DNA of 50,752 nucleotides from Variovorax ginsengisoli (GCF_030486595.1 NZ_JAUJZH010000041.1:1-50752); one strand, 5' to 3'. Positions 16,552 through 28,411 are shown, counted from the first letter of the stretch. Program-made: numbers and translations. Notes: generated by a model not told the origin, from the sequence alone.

Positions 16552-17682
16552 TCACCTCTGCTTCAAGAACCACTTGGCGCGCAATCGTTCGTAGGTGCCG
16601 TCGTCATAGATCTTCAGCAATGCTTCATTGATCGGCTTGCGCAGCGCGCTGCCTTCGGCAACGGCGATGCCGTACTTCTGGGGCCGAAAGATCGGCCCCA
16701 CCACCTGCACGGCGCCGCTCGCCTGAGTCGCGGCCAAATACTGCAGCGTCGGTGAATCGTAGACAACAGCCACCACGTCACCGTGCGACAGCATGCGCAC
16801 GGCATCGCCCAGGTCGCTTGCGGCCACGAAAGGCAGGCCCCGCTGCGTCAGTTCGTCGCCCGCCACTGTTCCGGCGACGCTTGCAATCTTCTTGCCCGGA
16901 AGGTCGTTGACATCCCGGATGCTCGACTCCAACCGCTCGACAGTTTGGGTCGCGGTGACGGTGGCCGTCATCTGCGCGACCAGCAAGACGCCCAGGAACC
17001 ACATGGCGGCCACAGCGATTCGCTTCCACACGCGCGGGGTATCGCGGTCTCCGTGCTCGCCCGTGGAAAAGATCAGCATGATTCCCCAGATTCCTTCTCC
17101 GACGGCCCTCCAGTAGGGTTTGCGAAAGCTCGGGTTGGCTTGACGCTTCTCGATCACCATGAGCACGTTGGCCAGCACGAATATCAGGACGCTCGCGAAG
17201 GCAAACAGCTCGCCGAGCGCGAGCCAGGGAAAGGAACGCAATGAGGCCAGGATGGCGCCTTGGTGCGCAGCGCCAATCATGATCTGCAGCCCGGAGTCGA
17301 AGTATGGAAATGAAAAATCCAGAAGCTCCTCTCGCTCCGGTGTGATCGAGATCGCGGCGACAGCCACGTCCGCGTCGCCTGTGCGCACGGCTTGCAGCAA
17401 CTCGGGCACCGTGGGGACGACGAGCCATTGGTATTGCACATTGATGCGCCGCGCGACCTCGGCCCAGAGATCGATGCTGAATCCGGCTGGCGGATCCGTG
17501 TCCGGCAGAACGAAGGGCGCGATGACCTTGGTGACAACGCGCAGAGGTCTGTCAGGAAGCCTCGAAGTGGTCTCGCACAGTGCCGGCGATGCCAGCATTG
17601 CCGAAATCGCCAGCGCAACGGCCATGGCAAGCGCAAAAGGCTTCGCGCGAACTTGTCCTGAGCAGCCAGCAAGACGATTCAT
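16552..17682 (-). CDS. prokaryotic ionotropic-glutamate-receptor-like channel / binding protein
   Basis: 376 residues. An N-terminal signal or anchor (~12-36) is followed by a periplasmic binding protein type-2 lobe (~45-145, AAISITPEREELLDFSFPYFDSGL). Then come TM1 (~153-176), a re-entrant pore-like segment (~190-212), TM2 (~217-240) and the second lobe (~255-376, DLPGKKIASVAGTVAGDELT). This split-lobe, two-TM order is that of GluR0-type bacterial receptors rather than soluble ABC binding proteins. The filter position reads FSTGEHGD instead of the K+-channel TVGYGD, so selectivity, or even conduction, is uncertain. Start chosen at 17682; the longer frame has no supported start. No ABC partners nearby. 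Confidence 0.75.
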   Translation of the reverse strand: MNRLAGCSGQVRAKPFALAMAVALAISAMLASPALCETTSRLPDRPLRVVTKVIAPFVLPDTDPPAGFSIDLWAEVARRINVQYQWLVVPTVPELLQAVRTGDADVAVAAISITPEREELLDFSFPYFDSGLQIMIGAAHQGAILASLRSFPWLALGELFAFASVLIFVLANVLMVIEKRQANPSFRKPYWRAVGEGIWGIMLIFSTGEHGDRDTPRVWKRIAVAAMWFLGVLLVAQMTATVTATQTVERLESSIRDVNDLPGKKIASVAGTVAGDELTQRGLPFVAASDLGDAVRMLSHGDVVAVVYDSPTLQYLAATQASGAVQVVGPIFRPQKYGIAVAEGSALRKPINEALLKIYDDGTYERLRAKWFLKQR

Positions 17683-17756
17683 GGCCAGGAAATCATCGTG
17701 CAATCGTCGTGCAGAGACAAGCGTGGCGTCGCCGCGTCCATGCAGGCCCGTCGCCG

Positions 17757-18005
17757 AACAGAGCTGAAAGACTTGGGGCCTAGGAAGTAGGCGTCGACAT
17801 CGAGACCCCCGCACGAGGCAGGCGGCATCCAGCGCGCGAGCAATTCCACGTCGAGGCGGCCGATTGCATGCCCGACATGCGAGGGCAATGCTTCGTCATA
17901 GCAGTAGTAGCGCGCGAACTGCGGATGCATATCGGCGAGCGCATCGATCGATTCCCGGAGAGCATCCATTTCCTGGGGGTGTGCGTTGCAACAAAAGTCC
18001 AGGGT
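17757..18005 (-). pseudogene. FAD/NAD reductase-domain fragment (flavohaemoprotein-like)
   Basis: About 80 codons on the minus strand resemble the NAD-binding end of flavohaemoprotein/ferredoxin-reductase proteins: ALRESIDALADMHPQFARYY, then YDEALPSHVGHAIGRLDVEL and VDAYFLGPKSF (the usual YLCGPxxF). It lacks any upstream globin or FAD domain and ends before the C-terminal helix. A decayed fragment; the family call is tentative. Confidence 0.4.
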
Positions 18006-18090
18006 AGGACGACTTGCCCTGCCACTTCGCAGCCGCCCGACCGTGAGTGGTTCTATGCTGCACCGCACACCCCCAACTTCTGGATGCTCT

Positions 18091-18391
18091 CCATCCTCAA
18101 GAACGGCAAGGTCGGCACCGACGGACTCTCGGGGACGGCGGTGCGGGACATCGTGAAGGCACGGTGTGCGCTGGGGGGGTGGGAGAGGATTTCTCGGCGC
18201 ATTCGCTGCGGTCGGGGTTCGTCACCGAAGCCGGGCGGCAGAACATGCCGCTTCAGGAAACGATGGCGATGACGGGGCATCGGAGCACGGATACCGTCGC
18301 GGGGTATTTCAGATCGGGTGCGGCTCAGGTGAGCGCGGTTGCAAGGATGATGGATTCAACGAAGGGCAAGCGCGAAGACGAGGCAGGTTAA
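18091..18391 (+). pseudogene. 3' fragment of a second tyrosine recombinase, frameshifted
   Basis: Closely matches the last ~90 codons of the intact integrase (5620-5883), including LSGTAVRDIVKAR, HSLRSGFVTEAGRQ, TGHRSTDTVAGYF and the nucleophile Tyr. A one-base deletion in the G-run (18173-18180) puts the two halves in different frames, and the N-terminal 70% is absent. Same orientation as the intact copy 12.4 kb away; the two bracket the aromatic catabolic genes. The final residues differ (STKGKREDEAG), so it is a diverged paralogue rather than a fresh duplication. Confidence 0.85.
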
Positions 18392-18569
18392 ATGTGGCAC
18401 CCCAAACCGTATCAAACCCGACGTCGAGGTGCTGGCCGATGACGGACAGCCGGCGCCGGCCGCTCACCCTCGTCGAAGTCGGACGACGTCGCCGTGATCT
18501 CGAAAGCGCTGGGCGCGCTTGAGGCCCGGAGAGCGACAGGCGCTGCGCCGGCTGGATGCGCTCGCTCGC

Positions 18570-18749
18570 CTAAAGGCTGGGGTCTGAAGCCCCTGTTCGC
18601 TCGACTGTCCGACCAGTCATTTTGGGATCATAGGGCATAGCAACCTCTTTTGAGGGCGGATCGCTGCGCTTCTCTTCGTGAAGAGGTGAGAGAGATTTGT
18701 CCCCCTGGACATACCGGAGAGATTCGTCCCATTCTTGTCTCGTTGTCAT
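18570..18749 (-). CDS. hypothetical 59-residue protein
   Basis: A short frame whose ATG at 18749 is preceded by a strong AGGAGG at the right spacing (CTCAGGAGGTGAAACTC). The product is hydrophilic (QEWDESLRYVQGDK, PYDPKMTGRTVERTG), with no known family and no hydrophobic segment. The ribosome site is the main support. It could equally be a 5' gene remnant in this decayed area. Confidence 0.35.
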   Translation of the reverse strand: MTTRQEWDESLRYVQGDKSLSPLHEEKRSDPPSKEVAMPYDPKMTGRTVERTGASDPSL

Positions 18750-19213
18750 GAGTTTCACCTCCTGAGCGTTGCCCTGGCGTGCGACTTCCCGGATTGTCAA
18801 CCGTACTTCAATCACTAGAGAAGGTCTGTCGGACAAGAGCGCAACGGCAAAGGCCCGTTCGCCTGCCGCCGCCCAGCAGGACCGCTGGAGCTGGATGCGC
18901 TGAACGTTGAAAGCCAGCATCCAACGGTGTTCGCTAGCCTGTCCGACTACAGTCCGAGACGGACGGCCGCCGGCATCGAGGAGCCGCGTTTCCGGGTGGA
19001 TGCCGAAGCCTCCTCTACCAGCGCCGGAGGCCGACGGTGTCGCCGTGACGGAGCCCTACAGATCCGAGAACCGCGTTCCGCCGATCTCGTTGCGGGACAT
19101 CCAGTCGTCAATGAAGTCTTTCGTGCCCAGGGCAGGTCTTGCGGCGGTTGCGTCGGACAGCACAAATGCCGCTCGGTGCTGTCTACTACGCGGCTCTGAG
19201 CCAACGCCCCTAT
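18750..19213. other. 464-bp region without recognisable gene
   Basis: Several overlapping open frames on both strands, none with a family signature or a convincing ribosome site. Probably decayed coding sequence. Confidence 0.3.
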
Positions 19214-19552
19214 TCAGAAGTCGTAATACTTGTCCACACTCGTCCGGTAGGCGTCGTCATACTCGGGCACTGCGTCCTGACCATAGCGAGGCGCGGCTTC
19301 GAGTTGGGTCTTGTCGAGCGGGACCACATAGCCGTCTTGAGCGGTGTCGTACTTGAGCATGTTCCACGGGATGGGGTAGCGGTCGGTACCCATGCCCAAG
19401 AAGCCGCCGAACTCCAGCACCGCGTAGCGCACTTGCCCGGAGACCTTGTCGATCATCAGATCGTCGATGGTTCCAAGCTTGTCGCCTGCAACGTTGTACA
19501 CGGAAGTGCCTTCGACCCGTTCAGAGGAAATGACAGAGGACGAGATCGCCAT
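19214..19552 (-). CDS. PRC-barrel domain protein
   Basis: 112 residues. The PRC-barrel occupies most of it: GTSVYNVAGDKLGTIDDLMIDKVSGQVRYAVLEFGGFLG, then YPIPWNMLKYD. These small beta-barrel proteins occur in photosynthetic reaction centres, RNA metabolism and many stress-related proteins of soil bacteria. The tail ends VDKYYDF. Cytoplasmic, no signal peptide. Isolated between decayed DNA and an IS21 end; function not predictable. Confidence 0.85.
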   Translation of the reverse strand: MAISSSVISSERVEGTSVYNVAGDKLGTIDDLMIDKVSGQVRYAVLEFGGFLGMGTDRYPIPWNMLKYDTAQDGYVVPLDKTQLEAAPRYGQDAVPEYDDAYRTSVDKYYDF

Positions 19553-19765
19553 GAGAAGCTCCCAAGCCGGCGCCGCTGGGAGGCGACGACTACCGTTCCA
19601 ATGCCCAGCAAATTGTTTGTCGCTCCCCGTGGTCCGCTGCGCGATCAGGCCGAACCGAATCTGATGTAGGCCATGTTCCAGGGGTGCCTGTTTGCAATGG
19701 TTCCATGCTCATCAGCGCCGCGGGGAGCGGGCCCCCCACCCATCATTCGATCGGGTCTGAGCGGC

Positions 19766-20133
19766 TGTCATCTTTCGGCACATAGGAGCCAGTTCGTTTT
19801 CCGGCGTATTGGAGCCAGTGGATTTCCGCCGTAATGGAGCCACTGCGTTTTCGGCATTTTGGAGCCACTTGAGTTGAAGGACACCTCGATCTGATGGGGT
19901 AGTTGCGTGCTGAAGTGGGCGACTTGATGAAGTCCCCACGGAGGCCGCGATGAGCGAAGGAGAATCGAGATATTTCAGTACCGAATCGCCCTTGCGCAGA
20001 TGCGTCGGGGCGCCTCCGAGCGAGAGATCGCGCGAAGTCATTGCATGGGCCGGCATAAGCTGGCGGACCTGCGCGCGTTGGCCGAGCAGCACGGCTGGCT
20101 CGATGCGCAGCCATTCTGTGAGCAGCCCCGCCA
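19766..20133 (+). mobile_element. IS21-family left end with truncated istA
   Basis: Begins TGTCATCTTTCGGCACATAG. Four GGAGCC-centred repeats follow at 19785, 19811, 19836 and 19861, spaced 25-26 bp, the multiple transposase-binding sites of an IS21 end. Behind them, ATG 19950 opens an istA whose frame is shifted by one base right after the start. The correct frame reads FQYRIALAQMRRGASEREIA and GRHKLADLRALAEQHGWLDA. It stops after ~60 codons; the rest of istA and all of istB are missing. Confidence 0.75.
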
Positions 20134-20176
20134 TCTAATGTCCGCATCTACGGCGCGCGGCGCTTAGCAGCGGTGC

Positions 20177-20458
20177 TCAGAAAACGGCGCCCCTCAGCAG
20201 GCTCGCCTTGCCGTCAAAACTCAGTTCGCGACGATCCTTGAAGTCGAGTATCCGCGTCCTCCGGCCTGCGGCCAAGCTGACCAGGTAGTTCACCACATCC
20301 TTTCGGTTCGGCCATGTCGTCGCCACGAGTTTGGGCGGCGAGGACTCATCGTCGATCGCCACGTAGCGGCCGGCCGCGTGGCGGCCGAAACCGACAGGGA
20401 CTTCGATGCCAGCTTCCTCGCAGTAGCTTTGAATCCTGGCCTTGTATCCTTCGAACAT
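20177..20458 (-). CDS. hypothetical protein, 93 residues
   Basis: Start ATG 20458 lies behind a good GAGGAGA ribosome site. Soluble and charged: MFEGYKARIQSYCEEAGIEV, then GFGRHAAGRYVAIDDES and KLVATTWPNRKDVVNYLVSL. No catalytic motif or known family recognised. Length and coding character look real. It lies about 93 bp downstream of, and in the same orientation as, a small membrane protein gene. Confidence 0.6.
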   Translation of the reverse strand: MFEGYKARIQSYCEEAGIEVPVGFGRHAAGRYVAIDDESSPPKLVATTWPNRKDVVNYLVSLAAGRRTRILDFKDRRELSFDGKASLLRGAVF

Positions 20459-20551
20459 GGCGTCTCCTCGACGGATCTGTTATCTGATTCTTGTCGCACG
20501 AGGAGTTGCCGAATGTCAGAAGAAGTGCCGCGAATCGATCGGCAAGAGCGG

Positions 20552-20788
20552 TCACGACGGCGCCTCCGTCTTGAACAGCCCCCGCACATTGAGCCCAGCC
20601 AGGCAAAGCTGCAGGGCGACGAGGGCCCAGGCGTCGGTGTGAAAGCCCCAGGCCACCCAAAGGACGTTGCTGAGCAGGAATATCCAGAAGCCCGCATTGC
20701 GTTTGCCCTTTGCGCTGGAGCCCACGAGGTAGGCCGCTGCGATCGAGGCTGCGAATGCAGGCCATTGCACGAGGTCCAGAGGTTCCAC
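20552..20788 (-). CDS. small membrane protein, 78 residues
   Basis: Two to three hydrophobic helices (AFAASIAAAYLVG, GFWIFLLSNVLWVAWGF, WALVALQLCLAGLNVRGLF). The spacing recalls half-transporters such as SemiSWEET-like or similar small inner-membrane proteins, but no diagnostic motif is seen. Start ATG 20788. Function unknown. Confidence 0.55.
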   Translation of the reverse strand: MEPLDLVQWPAFAASIAAAYLVGSSAKGKRNAGFWIFLLSNVLWVAWGFHTDAWALVALQLCLAGLNVRGLFKTEAPS

Positions 20789-20878
20789 GATTGCTGTTGC
20801 CGCTGCCCGGGGCGCGGGCGGCGATCGCCTGTTGAAATGTGAAGGCTGCAGTGTTTGTTGCCGGGCAAGGGGGCGTGG

Positions 20879-21385
20879 TCATCCCGCCAGCGCAGGTGGC
20901 GTAGGCGATGGGCTTGCATGCCCTGGGTTCAGATACAACCCGTTCACGTCGGCGGCTTTGGTTTCAAAGTCCGGATCGTTGGAGGCGAGATAGCCTTCCA
21001 GGCGATGCGGCTTGATGCCGTGCTTGGCCCAGATGCGCGCCACCGTCATGGGCGAGATGTCGCCACCGAGTTCGGCCGCAAGCTTGCGCGTGGACCAGTG
21101 CGTGGAGCCGTCCGCGGGCGTGTGCTTGGTCGTGCGTGCCAGCACAAGCGCCTCGATGCGATCGGTCACTTTGTAGCGTTCGCGCCCGGCATGACGAGCA
21201 AACAAACCTCCCAAGCGATCTGCTGCAAAGCGCTTGCTCCAGCGGTCGATATAGCTGTCGCTGCAATCGAGCTTGCCTCTGATCTCGGCCCAGGTCAGGT
21301 CATTTGCGAGCAGCAAGATCAGGCGCGCTCGACGCGCCGAGTCCGCTCGCTCGGTCCTCCCACTGGCTCGCGTGTACTGGTCATG
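20879..21385 (-). pseudogene. IS630-family transposase N-terminal remnant
   Basis: The frame reads LTWAEIRGKLDCSDSYIDRW, STRKLAAELGGDISPMTVAR and NDPDFETKAADVNGLYLNP: the helix-turn-helix and linker region of IS630 transposases up to the point where the DDE domain should start. There it breaks off and reads unrelated sequence to a stop at 20879. The 5' end contains a frameshift near 21310, between MTSTREPVGG and the main frame. Not functional. Confidence 0.65.
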
Positions 21386-21425
21386 ACTGACGTTTCCCTG
21401 AGAGTGAGAACGCGCATTTCAGACG

Positions 21426-21827
21426 TTAGTACTTCTCGCGCTTGATCGAGGCTTTTGCGGCACTGTAATCAGCCTTGGCCTGTTTAACGCATGCCCCTTT
21501 TGCGTCGCCGGCCAGGTCGTCGCACTTTTCCTTGGCGACTTCGTGTTTCATTTCCGCCTTCTCTTCCGCTACCTTCTTCGAACGACTGACTGAAGGCTTG
21601 TACTGCTGTTCAAGCTCAGCCTTGGCGACGTTTTCCGCCCCCTTCGCTTCCTTCATGCAGACATCCTTGGCGTTGTCCTTCAGGGTGTCACACTTTGCCT
21701 TCGCGACGTTGTAGTCAGCGGAGATCTTTTCCTTGGCTACGTTGTACTCGTCTCTGGTCATTGCATGAGCGCTGCTCAGGGCCAGGGCGCAGGAGGCGAA
21801 GGCGAGTGCCAGAAGATGCTTTTTCAT
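21426..21827 (-). CDS. secreted Lys/Ala-rich protein with internal duplication
   Basis: 133 residues from ATG 21827. A signal peptide (MKKHLLALAFASCALALSSAHA) predicts export. The mature part contains two copies of a ~34-residue unit with the pattern (N/E)VAKxKCDxLxxxAKxxCxKxAK, each with two cysteines, separated by a charged stretch. It is likely periplasmic and helical, possibly with disulfides. Similar proteins are often labelled TolA-like in Burkholderiales, but no TolA domain is visible. Confidence 0.75.
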   Translation of the reverse strand: MKKHLLALAFASCALALSSAHAMTRDEYNVAKEKISADYNVAKAKCDTLKDNAKDVCMKEAKGAENVAKAELEQQYKPSVSRSKKVAEEKAEMKHEVAKEKCDDLAGDAKGACVKQAKADYSAAKASIKREKY

Positions 21828-22239
21828 GGAAGTACCCTGTGAGTTCGACGGCAGGTCACGCCAGGCAGCGCCCACTCGGACAGTCGGCGTTCCTCTGGCT
21901 GAGAACCACGATAGAGACGCCGCTGGCTGATGCAGTAGGACATTTACCCTGCGACATAGATGAATCCTCCGATGTGGTCGGCGCTCTTGGGAGTTTTCGC
22001 ATTAGGCCCGGAGGAGCGATTGCATGGGTTTGTGCGGCCCTCCGGGCCGTGTGCGTTAGGGATTTGTGACCTGGCAGGGGCGCGATCGGCACGAGTCCGA
22101 TGCGCAGCACTGAAAGCCCGAGACCGGCTACGTCGATCGACGCCCTTGCGAGGGCGGGGCGACACGCGGAGCATTCAGTGCTCGCCTCGAACGACTCGTT
22201 TCCGAGTACGTCCGCTCCGACCGCGGCGGGCGCGGTTCG
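21828..22239. other. 412-bp region without recognisable gene
   Basis: Upstream region of the secreted protein plus sequence of unknown origin up to a GST remnant. GC-rich hairpin-like runs occur near 22020-22060 (GCGGCCCTCCGGGCCG), but they do not fit a standard terminator. No gene is supported. Confidence 0.3.
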
Positions 22240-22579
22240 GGAGCGTCGGCCCTCCGAATTCGCCATGCTCCTGGAGCGCGACAAGGCCTGGTTCGAGGAG
22301 CGCCTGCCCCGTCCTCGAGCAGCGCGTCCCGGTCCGGCTGGGTGAACTCTCCCAGCGGCTGGACGCCGCGGATTGGTTCGACGCTGCATTCAGCGCCGGC
22401 GACCTGCTGATGGTGACGATGCTGCGCAGGCTGAGCGACTCGAGTCTGCTGGACGCATACCCGTATCTCCTCGCCTATGTCGCCCGCGGCGAGGCACGGC
22501 CGGCCTACCAGCGCGCCTTCGCCGACCAGCTGGGGTGTTCAGGGCCGGTCAGCCACCGCACGGAGCGAATGAGATCTGA
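22240..22579 (+). pseudogene. glutathione S-transferase C-terminal fragment, frameshifted
   Basis: Successive frames read FAMLLERDKAWFEERLP, then LEQRVPVRLGELSQRLDAAD and FSAGDLLMVTMLRRL, LDAYPYLLAYVARGEARPAY, then VFRAGQPPHGANEI and a stop at ~22579. This is the alpha-helical C-terminal domain of a GST. Frameshifts near 22310 and 22535 and loss of the thioredoxin-like N-terminus make it a pseudogene. Confidence 0.65.
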
Positions 22580-22633
22580 GATACCGCTTCAACGCCCGGT
22601 GGTTGTTTCCGCTCACTACCCGACAGGCGGTCA

Positions 22634-24637
<2,004 letters not shown>

Positions 24638-24682
24638 TGCTTCGTCTCTCTTCCTTCAGTCGATTGAATACGAACGAAGCGC

Positions 24683-24696
24683 GCAAGTTCGATGCC
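24683..24696 (-). promoter_or_regulatory. candidate sigma54 promoter for acsA
   Basis: On the minus strand the core is GGCATCGAACTTGC, with exact GG-N10-GC spacing and an intact TTGC -12 box (consensus TGGCACG-N4-TTGC). The predicted start of transcription is ~34 nt before the acsA ATG. Confidence 0.55.
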
Positions 24697-24736
24697 CATG
24701 CGCCAAGGCGCGGCATTGGTTCAATCTGCAACACCT

Positions 24737-24753
24737 TGCTCCGCTTCGGCACA
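24737..24753. promoter_or_regulatory. candidate activator site (UAS) between acsA and aldehyde dehydrogenase
   Basis: Dyad TGCTCC-GCTTC-GGCACA, one base off the shared pattern TGTNCC-N5-GGNACA seen at the other alcohol-oxidation promoters. A weaker copy (TGGTTC-AATCT-GCAACA) starts 20 bp to the left at 24717, about two helical turns. It sits between the two divergent sigma54 promoters, ~41 bp from one and ~89 bp from the other. Confidence 0.45.
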
Positions 24754-24841
24754 GCGCCCGGCGCAATGCGGTCACGCCGCCGTGGAGCAATCCGGTCCAA
24801 ATCCATTGCCTGACAACGACTTGCATCTGCTGGCACGCGCT

Positions 24842-24855
24842 GGCCCGACGATTGC
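24842..24855 (+). promoter_or_regulatory. candidate sigma54 promoter for aldehyde dehydrogenase
   Basis: TGGCCCGACGATTGC: GG-N10-GC with intact TTGC box; one mismatch in the -24 TGGCAC box. Predicted start ~35 nt upstream of the ATG at 24902. Confidence 0.6.
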
Positions 24856-24901
24856 GAAGCACTCCACGCGTTCCTTCCTCAACTTCAACGGAGATGATTT
24901 C

Positions 24902-26422
<1,521 letters not shown>

Positions 26423-26433
26423 GCGGGCAGCAG

Positions 26434-26841
26434 ATGTCGTCCGGCACGCCACCGCACGAACCGTCCACGGCCCGGGTGGGACGCGTGTCCGTGACGCCGG
26501 CCGCGCAGGCGCTCATCGAGCGTCTGCGCGCGCAACATGGCCCATTGATGTTCCACCAGTCGGGGGGCTGCTGCGATGGCAGCGCGCCGATGTGTTTCGC
26601 GCTGGGCGAGTTCATCACCGGCGATGCCGACATCTGCCTCGGCGAGATCGCGGGCACGCCCTTCTACATGAGTCGCTCCCAGTTCGAGTACTGGGAGCAC
26701 ACGCACCTGATCATCGATGCGGTGCCTGGCAATGGCGGGATGTTCTCGCTGGAACGCCCGACCGGACTGCGCTTCCTGACGCGCTCGCGGCTGTACGAAG
26801 ACGCCGAGTGGCAAGCGCTGGAGGCGCAGGGGCGGCCATAG
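26434..26841 (+). CDS. DUF779 domain protein
   Basis: 135 residues from ATG 26434, 11 bp after the aldehyde dehydrogenase. DUF779 pattern: FHQSGGCCDGSAPMCF (adjacent cysteines, possible metal site), DICLGEIAGTPFYMSRSQFEYW and LIIDAVPGNGGMFSLERP, ending LRFLTRSRL. Genes of this family travel with acetaldehyde dehydrogenases; the molecular role is not established. The Cys-rich motif suggests metal or redox binding. It is converging with the binding-protein gene at 26863. Confidence 0.9.
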   Translation: MSSGTPPHEPSTARVGRVSVTPAAQALIERLRAQHGPLMFHQSGGCCDGSAPMCFALGEFITGDADICLGEIAGTPFYMSRSQFEYWEHTHLIIDAVPGNGGMFSLERPTGLRFLTRSRLYEDAEWQALEAQGRP

Positions 26842-26862
26842 CCGGACCCTGGCCCTGTCGCA

Positions 26863-27705
26863 TCAAGGCGCCAGCCAGGCGACGTTGGCGCGTTCGAACA
26901 TCCTGCGCAGCCGCCCGCTGCCGGCGAGCTCGTCAAGCCCGGCTTGCAGTGCCTGCGCCAGGTCTGCCGCGTCTTTCTTCACCGCCATTCCGACCGCCCA
27001 GCCATTGCGTTGGGCGCGCGGCGATGGCAGGGGCGCGATCGCGAAGCGCGCGTCGCCACGCAGCACCGACTCCATCTCCGACGCCAGACCCGCGGCAGCG
27101 GCCACCTCGCCACGCTGCAGGGCGCGCGCGGCCTCGGCACCGTCCTTCCATTGCGTGCTGAGCTGGTTGCGATAGGCTCCGCCATCGGCGCCGATCATCA
27201 ACCAGCCAGCCAGCGTCTGCCCGGGCACCGCCACCTTCGCATCGCCCAGGCCCGACAGGCTGTCGAGCTGCGGCAGGCGGTCGAGCTGCCGGGCCAGCAC
27301 GACGCGCTCGCGCCAGTACGGCGCAAGGATGCGGGCCTGGGGCGTCTCATCGATCAGCGGCTTGTCGACCGGCACGTGCATGAGCACGTCGGCCGGACCG
27401 AAGCCCAGGTAGTGCCCGCGCCAGACCATGTTGCGCAGGTCGTCGCCCATGTTCTCGTCGGCGTTGAAAGGCAGCATCGACAGCTTGACGCCAAGCGCGT
27501 CCGCCAGCGCCTGCGCCAGGTCCACGTCGATGCCCCTGCCGTCGATGTGGAATGGCGGCATGTCCTTGTAGAGCGCCACGGTGAGCGTCCCGCGCTCGCG
27601 GATGCGATCCAGCGGCGCGGCGCTCGAGATCAGCGGCGCGCCCGCCAGGCCGGCCGCACCGAGCCAACGCAGGCAGTCGCGGCGCGACGGCAGAGAGGCG
27701 TGCAT
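26863..27705 (-). CDS. quinoprotein-associated periplasmic binding protein (MxaJ/PedB-like)
   Basis: 280 residues with a signal peptide containing paired Arg (MHASLPSRRDCLRWLG, possibly Tat). Type-2 periplasmic-binding fold: RIRERGTLTVALYKDMPPFHIDGRGIDVDLAQALADALG, VAVPGQTLAGW, AALQRG-type hinge and a C-terminal DELAGSGRLRRMFER. Proteins of this type accompany cytochrome c and PQQ alcohol dehydrogenases (compare MxaJ of methanol dehydrogenase clusters) and are thought to help dehydrogenase maturation rather than transport. It is 9 bp downstream of the cytochrome c550 gene and so in its operon. No ABC permease partner of its own. Confidence 0.8.
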   Translation of the reverse strand: MHASLPSRRDCLRWLGAAGLAGAPLISSAAPLDRIRERGTLTVALYKDMPPFHIDGRGIDVDLAQALADALGVKLSMLPFNADENMGDDLRNMVWRGHYLGFGPADVLMHVPVDKPLIDETPQARILAPYWRERVVLARQLDRLPQLDSLSGLGDAKVAVPGQTLAGWLMIGADGGAYRNQLSTQWKDGAEAARALQRGEVAAAAGLASEMESVLRGDARFAIAPLPSPRAQRNGWAVGMAVKKDAADLAQALQAGLDELAGSGRLRRMFERANVAWLAP

Positions 27706-27714
27706 GGTCGGCTC

Positions 27715-28251
27715 CTACATCGGCTTGTCGCGACGGGTCTCGAGGTAGGTCTTGATCGACCAGATCGCCTCCTGGTTCATCATGCCTTCGAACGGCGGCA
27801 TGTAGACCGCGCCGTTGCGCGTGCGGCCGTGGCGCACGGTGTTCAGGAAGTAGTCGTCGATCTCCTTGATGCAGGCGGCCTTCTTCGCGGCATCCTTCAG
27901 CGCCGCGCAGTCGTTGTCGATCTTGCGCAGATCGGGAGCGATGCCGCCGGAGATCGCCTCGATGCCATGGCAGCGCGCGCAGTTCTGGTTGTAGGCGGAG
28001 GTGCCGATCTTGATGGCGGTCCCATTTCCGCGATAGGGGTTCTCCGGGCGCCAATCCTTGCCCAGTTCAGGCAGGCCGGTGGTGTCCACGGCTTGCGGCG
28101 TCACGTCGCCATGCGACCAGGCCAGGGTGGCGCCGGTCATCCACGCCGCTGCAGCCAACAGCGCCCCGGCCTTGCGGGCCGCCTGGCCCCACGCATTCTG
28201 GCGACGCAGGCTGCTCAGGGGCCGCCCTTCCTTCCGATCGAAACTCGTCAT
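27715..28251 (-). CDS. pedF: cytochrome c550, PedF/ExaB-like
   Basis: 178 residues with an N-terminal signal or anchor (GALLAAAAWMTGATLAWSHG). One haem site CARCH and a distal Met candidate in YMPPFEGMM. The insertion CAALKDAAKKAACIKEIDDYF supplies two extra Cys. It matches the PedF family of electron acceptors for PQQ-dependent ethanol/alcohol dehydrogenases, passing electrons to the respiratory chain. Start 28251 behind GGAGA. Preceded by an excellent candidate sigma54 promoter, divergent from the sigma54 activator gene, and followed by the MxaJ-like protein. Confidence 0.88.
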   Translation of the reverse strand: MTSFDRKEGRPLSSLRRQNAWGQAARKAGALLAAAAWMTGATLAWSHGDVTPQAVDTTGLPELGKDWRPENPYRGNGTAIKIGTSAYNQNCARCHGIEAISGGIAPDLRKIDNDCAALKDAAKKAACIKEIDDYFLNTVRHGRTRNGAVYMPPFEGMMNQEAIWSIKTYLETRRDKPM

Positions 28252-28293
28252 GTCAGTCTCCGTTCATCAAAATGTAGAAACATGGCCGAATCC

Positions 28294-28307
28294 GCAAACG
28301 CCGTGCC
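28294..28307 (-). promoter_or_regulatory. sigma54 promoter for pedF
   Basis: The minus strand reads TGGCACGGCGTTTGC, a perfect match to TGGCACG-N4-TTGC with GG-N10-GC spacing. Predicted transcription start ~28282, about 31 nt before the pedF ATG. It is the best of the five sites in the window. Confidence 0.75.
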
Positions 28308-28327
28308 ATGCCGAGCTGTTGCAGGCA

Positions 28328-28341
28328 GGTACACAAATTGC
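28328..28341 (+). promoter_or_regulatory. possible sigma54 promoter towards the activator gene
   Basis: AGGTACACAAATTGC keeps GG-N10-GC and TTGC but the -24 box is imperfect and it lies ~155 bp before the ATG at 28497. It could mean autoregulation; weak evidence. Confidence 0.25.
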
Positions 28342-28411
28342 GTGGAAAGTCCCGGCATGTGGCATCCTCGTCGCCTGGCAGCCGGCGTGTACAGCGGAGG
28401 TCGGCTTGCGA

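Noticed and set aside
22020..22060. Intrinsic terminator
   Set aside because: GC-rich inverted sequence lacks a U-tract and no upstream gene ends there.
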